Positions 24,477 to 34,768 of a stretch of DNA of 64,000 nucleotides are shown in pieces (position 1 is the first letter of the stretch; each line of letters opens with the position of its first letter). The stretch lies in assembly GCA_022376925.1 (NCBI GenBank), contig JAIOJX010000030.1, forward strand, positions 168,093,084 to 168,157,083, read 5' to 3'. The position numbers were made by a program, and so were the translations under genes. Origin of the DNA: Tragulus kanchil. Lineage: Eukaryota; Chordata; Mammalia; Artiodactyla; Tragulidae. The notes under the pieces are model-generated. The model worked only from the letters and a program-made list of their open reading frames with translations. It searched no databases and was not told the DNA's origin.

Positions 24477-25291
24477 CTATCTTCAGCATTTACTTTGGTG
24501 GTGGTAGTAGCTTTGGTTTTATAGTTCTGGGAGTTACACCATGTGTGGAATAGGAGAGCAAATACATAACTATGAAATATTCTAATCTATTATCCGTTGT
24601 ATCCATGAGATCCATGATTCTCTATGTAGAAGAAAGATGACAGAGATAATATGAAAGAAGTTAAGAAAAAAATCACACAGTCATGAATTTCTCCAAGGAA
24701 GACATACAGATGGCCAAGAGATACATGAAAAGATGTTCAACATCACTAATTATTAGACAAATGCAAATCAAAATTACAATGAGATCACCTCACACCAGTC
24801 AAAATGGCATCAAAAAAATCCACAAACAATGAAACCTAAAAGCTTTTGCACTGCAAAGGAAGCTACAAACAAGGTGAACAGGCAACCCACAGAATGGGAG
24901 AAAATCATTGCAGATGAAACAAGAGACAAAGGATTAATCTCTAAAATCTCCAAGCAACTCTGACAACTCAACACCTGAAAAATGAACAACCCAATCAAAA
25001 AATGGGAAAAAGACCTAAAAAGACATCTCTCCAAAGAAGACATACAGATGGCCAAAAAACACCTGAAACGATGCTCAAAGTCGCTTATTATTAGAGGAAT
25101 GCAAATCAAAACTACATACAATGAGATAGCACCTCATACCAGTCAGAGTGGCCATCATCAAAAAATCTACAGACAATAAATGCTGGAGAAGGTGCTGAGA
25201 AAAGGGAACGTTCTTGCATTGCTGGCGGGAATGTAAATTGACACAGCCACTATGGAAGAGAGTATGGAGATTCCTTAAAAAACTAAAAATA

Positions 25292-25576
25292 GGGGCTTCC
25301 CTGGTGGTCCAGTGGGTAAGGACACCGCCTTGCAGTGCAAGGGGTGCTGGTTCGATCCCTGGCCTGGGAAGATCCCACATGCCACGGAGTGGCTGGACCG
25401 ATGTGTTCAACTACTGAGCCAGAGCTCTGGGACGCATGTGCCCAATGCTGGTGCTCTGCAGCAAGAGAGGCCACTGTGATGGGAGGCCCACACAGGTCAA
25501 AGAACAAAGATGGATGAAAATAAATAAAATGAAAGACCAATAGAAGTGGCCAAAAAAAAATCTATATAAAAAAAAA
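25292..25576 (+). mobile_element. Duplicate of the 24066 SINE
   Basis: This is identical to the 24066-24350 insertion at an offset of 1226, with the same L1 flanks and target duplication. It is part of a duplicated block. Confidence 0.85.
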
Positions 25577-25760
25577 AAACCTAAAAATAGAAGCACCATA
25601 TGACCCAGTAATCCCACTATTAGGTTTATACCCTGATGAAATCAAAATTGAAAGAGATACCTGTACCCCAGTGTTTATTGCAGCACTCTGTACAATAGCT
25701 AGAATATGGAAGCAGCCTAGATGTCCACCGACAAATAAATGGATAAAAAAGCTCTGGTAC

Positions 25761-26089
25761 GGGCTTCCCCTGGTGGTCCAGTGGGTAAGGACACCGCCTT
25801 GCAGTGCAAGGGGCGCCGGTTCGATCCCTGGCCTGGGAAGATCCCACGTGCCGTGGAGCGGCTGGACCGATGTGTCCAATTACCGAGCCGGAGTTCTGGA
25901 GCGCATGCGCCCAGAGCCGGCGCTCTGCAACGACAGACGCCACTGCGATGGGAGGCCCACAGGAGCCAAAGAACAAAGACGGATGAAAATAGAGAAATGA
26001 AAGACCAATAGAAGTGGCCCGCCCGCTCCCCTCCCTCCCCAACCCGACCCCCGCCCAAAATAAATAAATAAATCTTTAAAAAAAAAAAA
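25761..26089 (+). mobile_element. CHR-derived tRNA SINE, long-tail form, inside L1
   Basis: This full-length element has the C-rich extension. It is flanked by a perfect 16-bp duplication of L1 sequence (aaaaaagctctggtac at 25745-25760 and about 26,090-26,105). A clipped duplicate of its 3' part, with several single-base losses, lies at 27082-27244. Confidence 0.87.
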
Positions 26090-26616
26090 AAAAAAAGCTC
26101 TGGTACATATATACAAAGGAGTACTTCTCAGCAGTAAAAAGAAATGCAGAAGAATCAGTCCTAATGAGGTGGATGGATCTAGAACCTATCATAAAAGGTG
26201 AAGTAAGTCAAAAAAAGAAAGACAAGTACAGTGTACTAACACATATATACATGGAATCTAGTAAGATGGAAATGATAACACACACAGAGAAGAAATGGGA
26301 AAACAGACATAGAGAAGAGACATATGGACATTGTGGGGAATGAACAGTGGGTGGGAGGCATGGAAAGAGTAACATGGAAACCTATACTAGCATATGTGAA
26401 AGAGACAGCTGTTGTCACTGCACTGTTGGAATAGGGGATCTTGCAGGGGCACTGTGCTACACCCTGCAGGGGTGTGATGGGGGGTACCGGGAAGGTGGTG
26501 GAGGAGGGAGGGGTCAGAGATGTACATATGACTAATCTGGGATTATACATAGCTGTAAACAACAAAACTCTGTGAAAGCAATAAGTAAAATAAAAATAAT
26601 TATTAAAAAAAAAAAA

Positions 26617-26975
26617 CAGGGCTTCCCTGGTAGCTCAGGGGTAAAAAGTTCGCCTGCCAATGCAGGAGACACAAGCTCAATCCCTGATCCGGGAAGATCC
26701 CACATGCTGTCGAGCAACTAAGCCCATGAGCCACAACTATTGAGCCTGTGCTCTAGAGCTTTGGAGCCACAACTATTGAGCCCATGGGCCACAACTACTG
26801 AAGCCTGTGTGCCCTAGAGCCCGAGTTCCACAACAAGAGAAGTCACCACAACAAGAAGCCTGCTTACCTAGAGAGTAGCCCCCACTCCCTACAACTAGAG
26901 AAGAGCCCGTGGTAGTAGTGAAAACCCAGAATAGCCACAAATAATAATAATAATAATAATAATTTTTAATTAAAA
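26617..26975 (+). mobile_element. CHR-1-like SINE (older family)
   Basis: The tRNA-like head (ggcttccctggtagctcagg) is followed by the classic CHR body with repeated gccacaactattgagcc units, ending in a (TAA)n run at about 26,941-26,962. The internal triplication of the agccacaact unit is visible. It inserted at the A-tail of an L1. A duplicate lies at 27771-28129. Confidence 0.8.
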
Positions 26976-27081
26976 AAAACAATGCACAGTCAAATCAAGA
27001 TCAAATAATGTTTAGGTAGTTAAACATTTAAAACAATCATATTTTTTAGATATTTCTTTTGACACCTCTAAATATTAACGC

Positions 27082-27244
27082 GCCAGCCCTGCAGACGCCA
27101 CTGCGGGAGGCCCACAGGAGCCAAAGAACAAAGACGGATGAAAATAGAGAAATGAAAGACCAATAGAAGTGGCCCGCCGCTCCTCCCTCCCCAACCCGAC
27201 CCCGCCCAAAATAAATAAATAAATCTTTAAAAAAAAAAAAAAAA
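27082..27244 (+). mobile_element. Clipped, error-rich duplicate of the 25761 SINE 3' part
   Basis: This starts at a block junction and matches 25920-26095, but it has lost bases in homopolymers and GC-rich words (gcgggagg for gcgatgggagg, and shorter C runs). The loss is concentrated in the first ~130 bases of the block, as expected for a low-quality contig end. Confidence 0.8.
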
Positions 27245-27770
27245 AGCTCTGGTACATATATACAAAGGAGTACTTCTCAGCAGTAAAAAGAAATGCAGAA
27301 GAATCAGTCCTAATGAGGTGGATGGATCTAGAACCTATCATAAAAGGTGAAGTAAGTCAAAAAAAGAAAGACAAGTACAGTGTACTAACACATATATACA
27401 TGGAATCTAGTAAGATGGAAATGATAACACACACAGAGAAGAAATGGGAAAACAGACATAGAGAAGAGACATATGGACATTGTGGGGAATGAACAGTGGG
27501 TGGGAGGCATGGAAAGAGTAACATGGAAACCTATACTAGCATATGTGAAAGAGACAGCTGTTGTCACTGCACTGTTGGAATAGGGGATCTTGCAGGGGCA
27601 CTGTGCTACACCCTGCAGGGGTGTGATGGGGGGTACCGGGAAGGTGGTGGAGGAGGGAGGGGTCAGAGATGTACATATGACTAATCTGGGATTATACATA
27701 GCTGTAAACAACAAAACTCTGTGAAAGCAATAAGTAAAATAAAAATAATTATTAAAAAAAAAAAAAAAAA
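27245..27770 (+). mobile_element. Duplicate L1 3' end
   Basis: This is a copy of 26090-26616 within the 1149-offset block, with a longer A-tail. Confidence 0.78.
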
Positions 27771-28129
27771 CAGGGCTTCCCTGGTAGCTCAGGGGTAAAA
27801 AGTTCGCCTGCCAATGCAGGAGACACAAGCTCAATCCCTGATCCGGGAAGATCCCACATGCTGTCGAGCAACTAAGCCCATGAGCCACAACTATTGAGCC
27901 TGTGCTCTAGAGCTTTGGAGCCACAACTATTGAGCCCATGGGCCACAACTACTGAAGCCTGTGTGCCCTAGAGCCCGAGTTCCACAACAAGAGAAGTCAC
28001 CACAACAAGAAGCCTGCTTACCTAGAGAGTAGCCCCCACTCCCTACAACTAGAGAAGAGCCCGTGGTAGTAGTGAAAACCCAGAATAGCCACAAATAATA
28101 ATAATAATAATAATAATTTTTAATTAAAA
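27771..28129 (+). mobile_element. Duplicate of the CHR-1-like SINE
   Basis: This is the same element at an offset of about 1154, differing only in the length of the preceding A run (17 versus 12). Confidence 0.8.
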
Positions 28130-28369
28130 AAAACAATGCACAGTCAAATCAAGATCAAATAATGTTTAGGTAGTTAAACATTTAAAACAATCATATTTTT
28201 TAGATATTTCTTTTGACACCTCTAAATATTAACTTTCTAAAACTATATGCTCACTTGACTAGTTGAGCTTGTTACTTTTTTTGAAAACTTCTTAGATAAG
28301 AGCAAAGGAAAAATGGAGGAGAGGGAGATTAAAAATTGAGAGGTATAGTCAAAATTCTATTTACTTTTT

Positions 28370-28656
28370 TTTTTTAATTAAATGCTGCATGTCCAGCTGC
28401 ACAGCTGGCATCTCCTTCAGAGGGATGTGGCCAGTCCCGCCATCTCTGCAACACTGTAGGCAACACAACACCAAGGCAGCCATGTCTCAGGGACCTGGGG
28501 CGCATCCGCCACCGCTGGCCACTCTAGACTGAGGCAACACCGCCTCTGCCTCCACCCCTCCGCTCCACCTCTGCCCCCGGCTGGCCTGGCCCTGCGCAGG
28601 GGGCGGTCTGTGCACAATGCGAGTCGTTCCAGGCCGGGAGGGCACTGCGCAGGATC
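28370..28656 (-). pseudogene. SPRYD7: 3'-truncated retrocopy of SPRYD7 5' end
   Basis: This GC-rich insertion in AT-rich DNA reads on the minus strand as a ~173-base 5' UTR followed by an ATG at 28483-28481. The frame begins MAALVLCCLQCCRDGGTGHI, then continues PLKEMPAVQLDMQH, which matches the N-terminus of SPRYD7 (a SPRY-domain protein, CLLD6/C13orf1) as I remember it. The match ends at 28382, runs into TTAATTA and then a poly(A) of about 10 (T run at 28365-28375 on the plus strand). Perfect 14-bp direct repeats (tctatttacttttt at 28356-28369 and 28657-28670) flank it, so it is a retrotransposed copy. The SPRY domain is absent. It could derive from an mRNA ending early in intron 1. Confidence 0.78.
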
Positions 28657-28857
28657 TCTATTTACTTTTTATTGTAGAAAAGTTGATAAAAATAAGTGAA
28701 TAATAAAAATGTCTCAATAATCTAGACCAAAAAAAATTCCACAAACAATGAATGCTAGAAAGTGTGTGAAGAGACGGGAACCCTTCTATGCTGTTGGTGG
28801 CAATGTAAATTGATACAACCACGATGGAGATGGAGGTTCCTTTGAAAACTAAAAACA

Positions 28858-29110
28858 GGGCTTCCCTGGTGGTCCAGTGGGTAAGGACACCGCCTTGCAG
28901 TACAAGGGGCGCTGGTTCGATCCCTGGCCTGGGAAGATCCCACGTGCCACTGAGTGGCTGGACCTATATGTCCAACCACCCAGCCGGAGCTCTGGGGCAC
29001 ATGTGCCCAGAGCCTCTGCAAGGAGAGAGGCCACTGCAGTGGGAGGCCCACACAGGCCAAAGAACAAAAAGATAAACAAATGAAAGATCAATAGAAGTGG
29101 CCAAAAAAAA
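28858..29110 (+). mobile_element. CHR-derived tRNA SINE, short-tail form, inside L1
   Basis: The element is inserted after aactaaaaacag in L1 ORF2, and that sequence recurs at about 29,117-29,128. It has lost a few bases around the agagcc-tctgc region. A second SINE is inserted immediately after its downstream target copy. Confidence 0.82.
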
Positions 29111-29127
29111 CAACAACAACTAAAAAC

Positions 29128-29325
29128 AGGGCTTCCCTGGTGGTCCAGTGGGTAAGGACACTGCCTTGCAGTGCAAGAGGCACCGGTTCAATCCCTGGCC
29201 TGGGAAGATCCCACCTGTCATGGAGCGGCTGGACCGATGGCCACTGTGATAGGAGGCCCACACAGGCCAAAGAACAAAGATGGATGAAAATAGATAAATG
29301 AAAGACCAATAGAAGTGGCCAAAAA
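29128..29325 (+). mobile_element. CHR-derived SINE with internal deletion
   Basis: The head and 3' end of the short-tail form are present, but about 80 bases between gaccgatg and gccactg are missing. It sits directly behind the 28858 element and reuses the same actaaaaacag target, which recurs downstream as actaaaacag. Confidence 0.78.
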
Positions 29326-29359
29326 TAAAACTAAAACAGAACTATAATATGATCCTGCC

Positions 29360-29406
29360 GGGACTTCCCTGGTAGTCCCATGGGTAAGGACACCGCCATG
29401 CAGTGC
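29360..29406 (+). mobile_element. Tailless 47-bp SINE head insertion
   Basis: This holds only the tRNA-like 5' head of the CHR-derived SINE (gggacttccctggtagtccc to cgccatgcagtgc). A perfect 14-bp duplication of the interrupted L1 sequence (aatatgatcctgcc, 29346-29359 and 29407-29420) flanks it. There is no A-tail and no 3' SINE body. This fits the class of tailless retropseudogenes known for truncated tRNA-type RNAs in mammals. A deletion within an ordinary SINE is unlikely because the downstream target copy directly abuts the head. Confidence 0.75.
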
Positions 29407-30421
29407 AATATGATCCTGCCATTCCACTACTGGGCATGTATCTAGAGAAAAGCATGATCTGAAAGAATGCATGCACCCAATAATCTCTGCAGCACAGTTT
29501 ACAGTAGCCAAGATATGGAAGTAACCTAAATGTCTACCAGCAGAGGAATGGATAAAGAAGATGTGGTATATAATATACAATGGAATATTACTCAATCATT
29601 AAAATGAATAAAATACAGCAATATGCATGGACCCAGAGACTGTCCTACTGTGTGAAGTGAGAAAGAGAAATATCATATGATATTGCTTATATGCAGAATC
29701 TAAAAAGAAATGATATTTATTTACAAAAAACAGAAACAGACTCACAGACATAGAGAAAGAACTTATGGTTACCAAGTGGAAGGGTACGGATACGGGATAG
29801 TCAGAAAGTTTGGGATCGACATGTACACATTGCTATATTTAAAATGGATAACCAAGAAAGACCTCCATGTAGCACAGGGAATTCTGCTCAATATTCTGTA
29901 ACAATGTAAATGGGAAAAGAATTTTTTAAATAGGTACTTTTTCAGAATGTGTACCTCAATTAGTTTGCAGTCCACCTGCAATGATCACATTGTTAATCAA
30001 TAACAAGCATAAATTTAAAATAATATAAAATTAAGTTTTTTTAAAAACCCACAGTTATGAATTTGAAATGAAAATATTAGCATGAACTCATTATGTTCAT
30101 TTAGATTCTTAATTCTGTTGCAGAGGTCTAGAAATCCTGACCAACCTGTTAGCATCCCTAAAACCAAGACTATGGCCTTGGAACACACCATTTCCTATTC
30201 AAAGAAACTAGGGGTTCTTAGAGAAGTGGATGATTCCAGGGAGAGGATAGAAAATGTGCTAGATGAGCCTAGAACATCTTGCCATGTCAGAAAGTTAAGG
30301 AAACTATCAAAGCTATCAAAGATTAACAGGATTGTATTTCTAAGGATAAGGTAAAGGTCAAATATGAGACAATTTACAGTGATAATAAAAAAATATAATG
30401 GCAATAAAAATATTCAAATAT

Positions 30422-30750
30422 GGGCTTCCCCTGGTGGTCCAGTGGATAAGGACACCGCCTTGCAGTGTAAGGGGCGCCAGTTCGATCCCTGGCCTGGGAA
30501 GATCCCACGTGCCGCAGAGCGGCTGGACCCATGTGTCCAATTACCGAGCTGGAGCTCTGGCGCGCGCGCCTAGAGCCGGCGCTCTGCGACAACAGACCAC
30601 CGCGATGGGAGGCCCGCAGGAGCCAAAGAACAATGACGGACGAAAATAGAGAAATGAAAGACCAATAGAAGTGGCCTGCCCGCTCCCCTCCCTCCCCAAC
30701 CCGACCCCCGCCCAAAATAAATAAATAAATAAATCTTTAAAAAAAAAAAA
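30422..30750 (+). mobile_element. CHR-derived tRNA SINE, long-tail form
   Basis: This full-length element is flanked by attcaaatatg direct repeats (30410-30421 and about 30,751-30,762). It has the C-rich extension and AAATA repeats. A duplicate lies at 31688-32019, which differs by two bases in the gcgcgcgcgc stretch. Confidence 0.85.
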
Positions 30751-31687
30751 ATTCAAATATGTAAGTCATCAGTAAATCCGTAATGAAATTCTACTAAAAG
30801 GAAAAAGTCACCTCTGTAGCACGATAAAGAACAAACCTTTTTTAAAAAGTAGCCAATTGAACCAAATAATTACCCTACTTTTTCTATATAGAAAGAATTA
30901 TTAGGTAACCAACATGTTGATGAGGGAAGTTTTTCTTTGGAAGTAGGTACCTGGCAAACACATAAAAGAATAATATATTTAGAATGTTACCATTTTACAT
31001 TCCCCAGTGAATTCATGCAAGGAGAAGTAAAATGGTTACCAAGTGGAAGGGTACGGATCGGGATAGTCAGAAAGTTTGGGATCGACATGTACACATTGCT
31101 ATATTTAAAATGGATAACCAAGAAAGACCTCCATGTAGCACAGGGAATTCTGCTCAATATTCTGTAACAATGTAAATGGGAAAAGAATTTTTTAAATAGG
31201 TACTTTTTCAGAATGTGTACCTCAATTAGTTTGCAGTCCACCTGCAATGATCACATTGTTAATCAATAACAAGCATAAATTTAAAATAATATAAAATTAA
31301 GTTTTTTTAAAAACCCACAGTTATGAATTTGAAATGAAAATATTAGCATGAACTCATTATGTTCATTTAGATTCTTAATTCTGTTGCAGAGGTCTAGAAA
31401 TCCTGACCAACCTGTTAGCATCCCTAAAACCAAGACTATGGCCTTGGAACACACCATTTCCTATTCAAAGAAACTAGGGGTTCTTAGAGAAGTGGATGAT
31501 TCCAGGGAGAGGATAGAAAATGTGCTAGATGAGCCTAGAACATCTTGCCATGTCAGAAAGTTAAGGAAACTATCAAAGCTATCAAAGATTAACAGGATTG
31601 TATTTCTAAGGATAAGGTAAAGGTCAAATATGAGACAATTTACAGTGATAATAAAAAAATATAATGGCAATAAAAATATTCAAATAT

Positions 31688-32019
31688 GGGCTTCCCCTGG
31701 TGGTCCAGTGGATAAGGACACCGCCTTGCAGTGTAAGGGGCGCCAGTTCGATCCCTGGCCTGGGAAGATCCCACGTGCCGCAGAGCGGCTGGACCCATGT
31801 GTCCAATTACCGAGCTGGAGCTCTGGCGCGCGTGCGCCTAGAGCCGGCGCTCTGCGACAACAGACCACCGCGATGGGAGGCCCGCAGGAGCCAAAGAACA
31901 ATGACGGACGAAAATAGAGAAATGAAAGACCAATAGAAGTGGCCTGCCCGCTCCCCTCCCTCCCCAACCCGACCCCCGCCCAAAATAAATAAATAAATAA
32001 ATCTTTAAAAAAAAAAAAA
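31688..32019 (+). mobile_element. Duplicate of the 30422 SINE
   Basis: This is the same insertion and flanks at an offset of 1266. It reads ggcgcgcgtgcgcc where the other copy reads ggcgcgcgcgcc, a small indel in a GC repeat. Confidence 0.85.
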
Positions 32020-32300
32020 TTCAAATATGTAAGTCATCAGTAAATCCGTAATGAAATTCTACTAAAAGGAAAAAGTCACCTCTGTAGCACGATAAAGAAC
32101 AAACCTTTTTTAAAAAGTAGCCAATTGAACCAAATAATTACCCTACTTTTTCTATATAGAAAGAATTATTAGGTAACCAACATGTTGATGAGGGAAGTTT
32201 TTCTCTTTGGAAGTAGGTACCTGGCAAACACATAAAAGAATAATATATTTAGAATGTTACCATTTTACATTCCCCAGTGAATTCATGCAAGGAGAAGTAA

Positions 32301-32625
32301 CCAGACATTACGTGCTTCTCAATGCACAAATACGCTTCTACCTATGAAAATATCTTGGAAAAAAAAATGAAACCTAAACAGGGGTAAGTCTCAAAATTCA
32401 GAAGAGACAAGAAAGTAACTAGCTCTGTAACAGGGATACAATCCCCAAAATCCACTCTATGGAAAACTTTAGAAGACAAACGATTCAATTTCTTCAAGCT
32501 ATTATACAAAAATGATGGTAAGGGAAACCTGTAGATTAAAAAATTTCAAGGACATTTATTTTTAAGAAACAAAGCTAAATTACTGCATGTAATATGCACA
32601 TTTTGGCCTTAAAAAGATACAGAAG
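32301..32625. other. Unannotated intergenic sequence
   Basis: AT-rich, non-duplicated sequence just upstream of a CHR-2-like SINE. Nothing recognised. Confidence 0.4.
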
Positions 32626-32766
32626 GAACTTCATTGGTGATCCAGTGGTTGGGGCACTGTGCCCCCAGTGCAGGAGACACGGGTATGATCCCTAGTCAGG
32701 GAACTGACATCCCACATGCTGTTTGATGTGGTGAAATAAAAATTTAAAACTAAAAAAAAAAAAAAA
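32626..32766 (+). mobile_element. CHR-2-like SINE
   Basis: The head ggaacttcattggtgatcca, the B-box-like ggtatgatccctagtc and the short body catcccacatgctg are followed by an A-rich tail of more than 14 A. Confidence 0.7.
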
Positions 32767-33036
32767 CAACCATAAAGAAAATCAAGGAAGAGCTGTGAGT
32801 GCACAGGGCACAAGGATGCTGCCAAAATAGATGACAAATTTCTATTTCTGGACCTGGGTAATGATTGCAAGGGTATTTGCTTTATAATTTATGAAGCTAT
32901 ATTTTATGTGGGCTTTCTGCTGTTTTAGGAAAAAAAAAAAAAAAGTAGTGGTAGAAAGAGTTGCATGTGCTCAATGGGGTTCATACCATTTGCTAGAGAA
33001 AAAGTCTCTTAGTAAACAATTAAGAAAAAGACTGTC

Positions 33037-33304
33037 AGGGGCTTCCCTGGTGGTCCAGTGGGTAAGGACACTGCCTTGCAGTGTAAGGGGGACCAGTTCG
33101 ATCCCTGGCCTGGGAAGATCCCATGTGCCGCGGAGCGGCTGGACCAATGTGCCCAACTACTGAGCTGGAGTTCTGGAGCACATGCGCCCACAGTCAGTGC
33201 TCTGCAGCGACAGAGGCCGCTGCGATGGGAGGCCCACGCAGGCCACAGAACAAAGATGGATGAAAATAGATAAATGAGAGACTAATAGAAGTGGCCAAAA
33301 AAAA
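33037..33304 (+). mobile_element. CHR-derived tRNA SINE, short-tail form
   Basis: The full short form ends agaagtggcc plus an A-tail. The target duplication aaaaagactgtca is at 33024-33036 and about 33,305-33,317. Confidence 0.85.
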
Positions 33305-33317
33305 GAAAAAGACTGTC

Positions 33318-33575
33318 AACACAATAGAAAAATGAGCCAAAGACTTGAAGAAACACTTCATGGAAAGAGAAAATACAAATAGCCAGTAAGCAAGAAAAGT
33401 GCTGAAGTGAAATACAAATTATAACCACAATTAGATACTGCTGCATGCCCACCAGAATATATTTTAGGTGCTGGCAGAGATGTACAGGGACTCTGAAATT
33501 GCTGATGGGAATGCAAATTAGTACAACTGCTTTGAAAATAGTTTGGAATTATCTGATAAGTTTGAGGATACACAT
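33318..33575 (+). mobile_element. Old L1 ORF2 fragment
   Basis: Degraded L1 words: atgagccaaagacttgaaga, ttgctgatgggaatgcaaat, agtttggaattatctgataa. It follows the downstream target copy of the SINE at 33037-33304, which inserted into its start. Confidence 0.6.
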
Positions 33576-33721
33576 CCAGTGAGGGTTGCAGCCAGCTCTC
33601 TGGAAGGAAAGTTCCGATTCATAGTGTTTGCTGATTTCCATATGTGTAAAAACTAGGAAGTGATGAGTCTTTTAAAGAAATATAACTAACTACAAATTTA
33701 TATAATTAAGCTTTTTAGAAA

Positions 33722-33835
33722 TTTTGGCCACACCCTATGGCATATGGGATCTTAGTTCCCCAACCAGGGATCAAATATATGCCCCCTACATTGGAAGGCA
33801 GAGACTTAACCACTGGATCAGCAAGGCAGTCCTAT
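33722..33835 (-). mobile_element. CHR-2-like SINE, diverged
   Basis: Reverse orientation: ttggccacaccctatggcat, gggatcttagttccccaacc, then the head complement ending ggatcagcaaggcagtccta. It is an old, substituted copy. Confidence 0.65.
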
Positions 33836-33885
33836 ATGTTGCATTTCTAAATACTTTTCTGTATGTGTGTTGAATTTCCTAATTT

Positions 33886-34150
33886 TTTTTTTTTTTTTTT
33901 TTGCCTCTAAGTCATGGTTTATTTTCCATCCATCTTTACTCTTTGGCATGTGTGGATCTCCCATTGCAGTGGCCTCCCTCATTGCAGAGCACCAGCTCTG
34001 GGAACACGCGCTCCAGAGCACTGGCTCATAATCGGACACACTGGCCCAGCCGTTCCTTGGCATGTGGGATCTTCCCCGGCCAGGGACCAAACTGGTGCCC
34101 CCTGCACTGCAAGGCAGACTCTTCATCCACTGGACCACCAGGAAAACCCT
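33886..34150 (-). mobile_element. Diverged CHR-derived SINE
   Basis: The element is in reverse orientation with an 18-base T run. The target duplication tgaatttcctaattttt is at 33871-33886, and its first 16 bases recur at 34151-34166. It is more diverged than the other copies in body and head, so it is probably an older insertion. Confidence 0.82.
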
Positions 34151-34640
34151 GAATTTCCTAATTTTAAAAAAAGTGAAAAGAAAATTGTCTCCACAAGTAA
34201 CTTTGAAATTGTAGCAAAGTTCGTGTCTAAAAGGCACCCTAGAAAGATGCAGAAGGCCCAGCAAAGAGTAAGAATCTACAACCTGGTTACAGGGCCAGTG
34301 GCCATGGCAAGCCCGATCCTCTCCAAATCAGTTTCCATTTGTGAAACTCAGCCTATCACTACCCACTGGCCCACTTCACAGCATGACTGTAAAGATAAAA
34401 TGTTGGCTTAAGGTCCAGGAAGCACTAGATTAATACATTCAAGGGAGGCTTTGTGGTTCAATGATGAACCTGCTGGGCAATGTGGGCGTGAATCTCCTTC
34501 CTGCTCCAACCCACTGAGAGAACACTCCTCAGAGCCTCAGTGCCCTGATCGAGGATCCTACAATGGCAACACACCCTTACCTGTAGGCTGATAGGGGATA
34601 TTCAATGCCATGATCCACATAAAGCACACTCAGATCGTGA

Positions 34641-34768
34641 TTCTTTATTTTTTTTTGTCTGATCTTAGTCATAGCACACAGGATCTAGTTCCCCAACCAG
34701 GGACTGAATCCCAGGCCCCTGCATTGGGAGCACGGAGTCTTGGCCACTGGGCCACCAGAGAAGTCCTC
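34641..34768 (-). mobile_element. CHR-2-like SINE
   Basis: Reverse orientation with a T run on the left, ttccccaaccagggactgaa in the middle, and the head complement ccaccagagaagtcc on the right. A duplicate lies at 35803-35929, with a T run two bases shorter. Confidence 0.68.

Larger units (their letters stand above)
23251..25700 (+). repeat. Direct duplication 8 (offset 1226)
   Basis: Copy A 23251-24476 and copy B 24477-25700. The duplicated block contains L1 with a nested SINE. A ends with a garbled version of the L1 text (tttcagcactctgtacaaag). Confidence 0.93.
24817..26616 (+). mobile_element. L1 ORF2 3' part and 3' UTR with two nested SINEs
   Basis: This is the complete version of the L1 started at 23,591, with SINEs at 25292-25576 and 25761-26089. 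After the second SINE it continues acatatatacaaaggagtac through the ORF2 end to a G-rich 3' UTR (tgatggggggtaccgggaag). The 3' end is gtaaacaacaaaactctgtg plus an A-tail at about 26,604-26,616. The 3' part recurs at 27245-27770. Confidence 0.78.
25920..28233 (+). repeat. Direct duplication 9 (offset 1149-1158)
   Basis: Copy A 25920-27079 and copy B 27080-28233. The start of B is rich in small deletions inside the SINE. A-run length differs (12 versus 17). Confidence 0.93.
28725..29935 (+). mobile_element. L1 ORF2 end and 3' UTR with three SINE insertions
   Basis: L1 sequence starts at aaaattccacaaacaatgaa and is broken by SINEs at 28858-29110, 29128-29325 and 29360-29406. It resumes at attccactactgggcatgta, continues through aatggaatattactcaatca to the tagcacagggaattctgctc 3' UTR type, and ends near aaaagaattttttaaa. 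The frame is destroyed. Its last part recurs from 31032. Confidence 0.75.
29765..32300 (+). repeat. Direct duplication 10 (offset 1266)
   Basis: Copy A 29765-31031 and copy B 31032-32300. Differences: ggatacggg versus ggatcggg near the start of B, tttttctttgg versus tttttctctttgg near the end of A, and a two-base indel in a GC repeat. Confidence 0.93.

Noticed and set aside
25626..26058. Long minus-strand frames rich in [28 protein letters not shown] and CPYPLDHQG, seen many times across the window.
   Set aside because: They are the reverse reading of the CHR-derived SINE and recur wherever it does. They have no conserved start and end in flanking DNA, so they are not a protein family.
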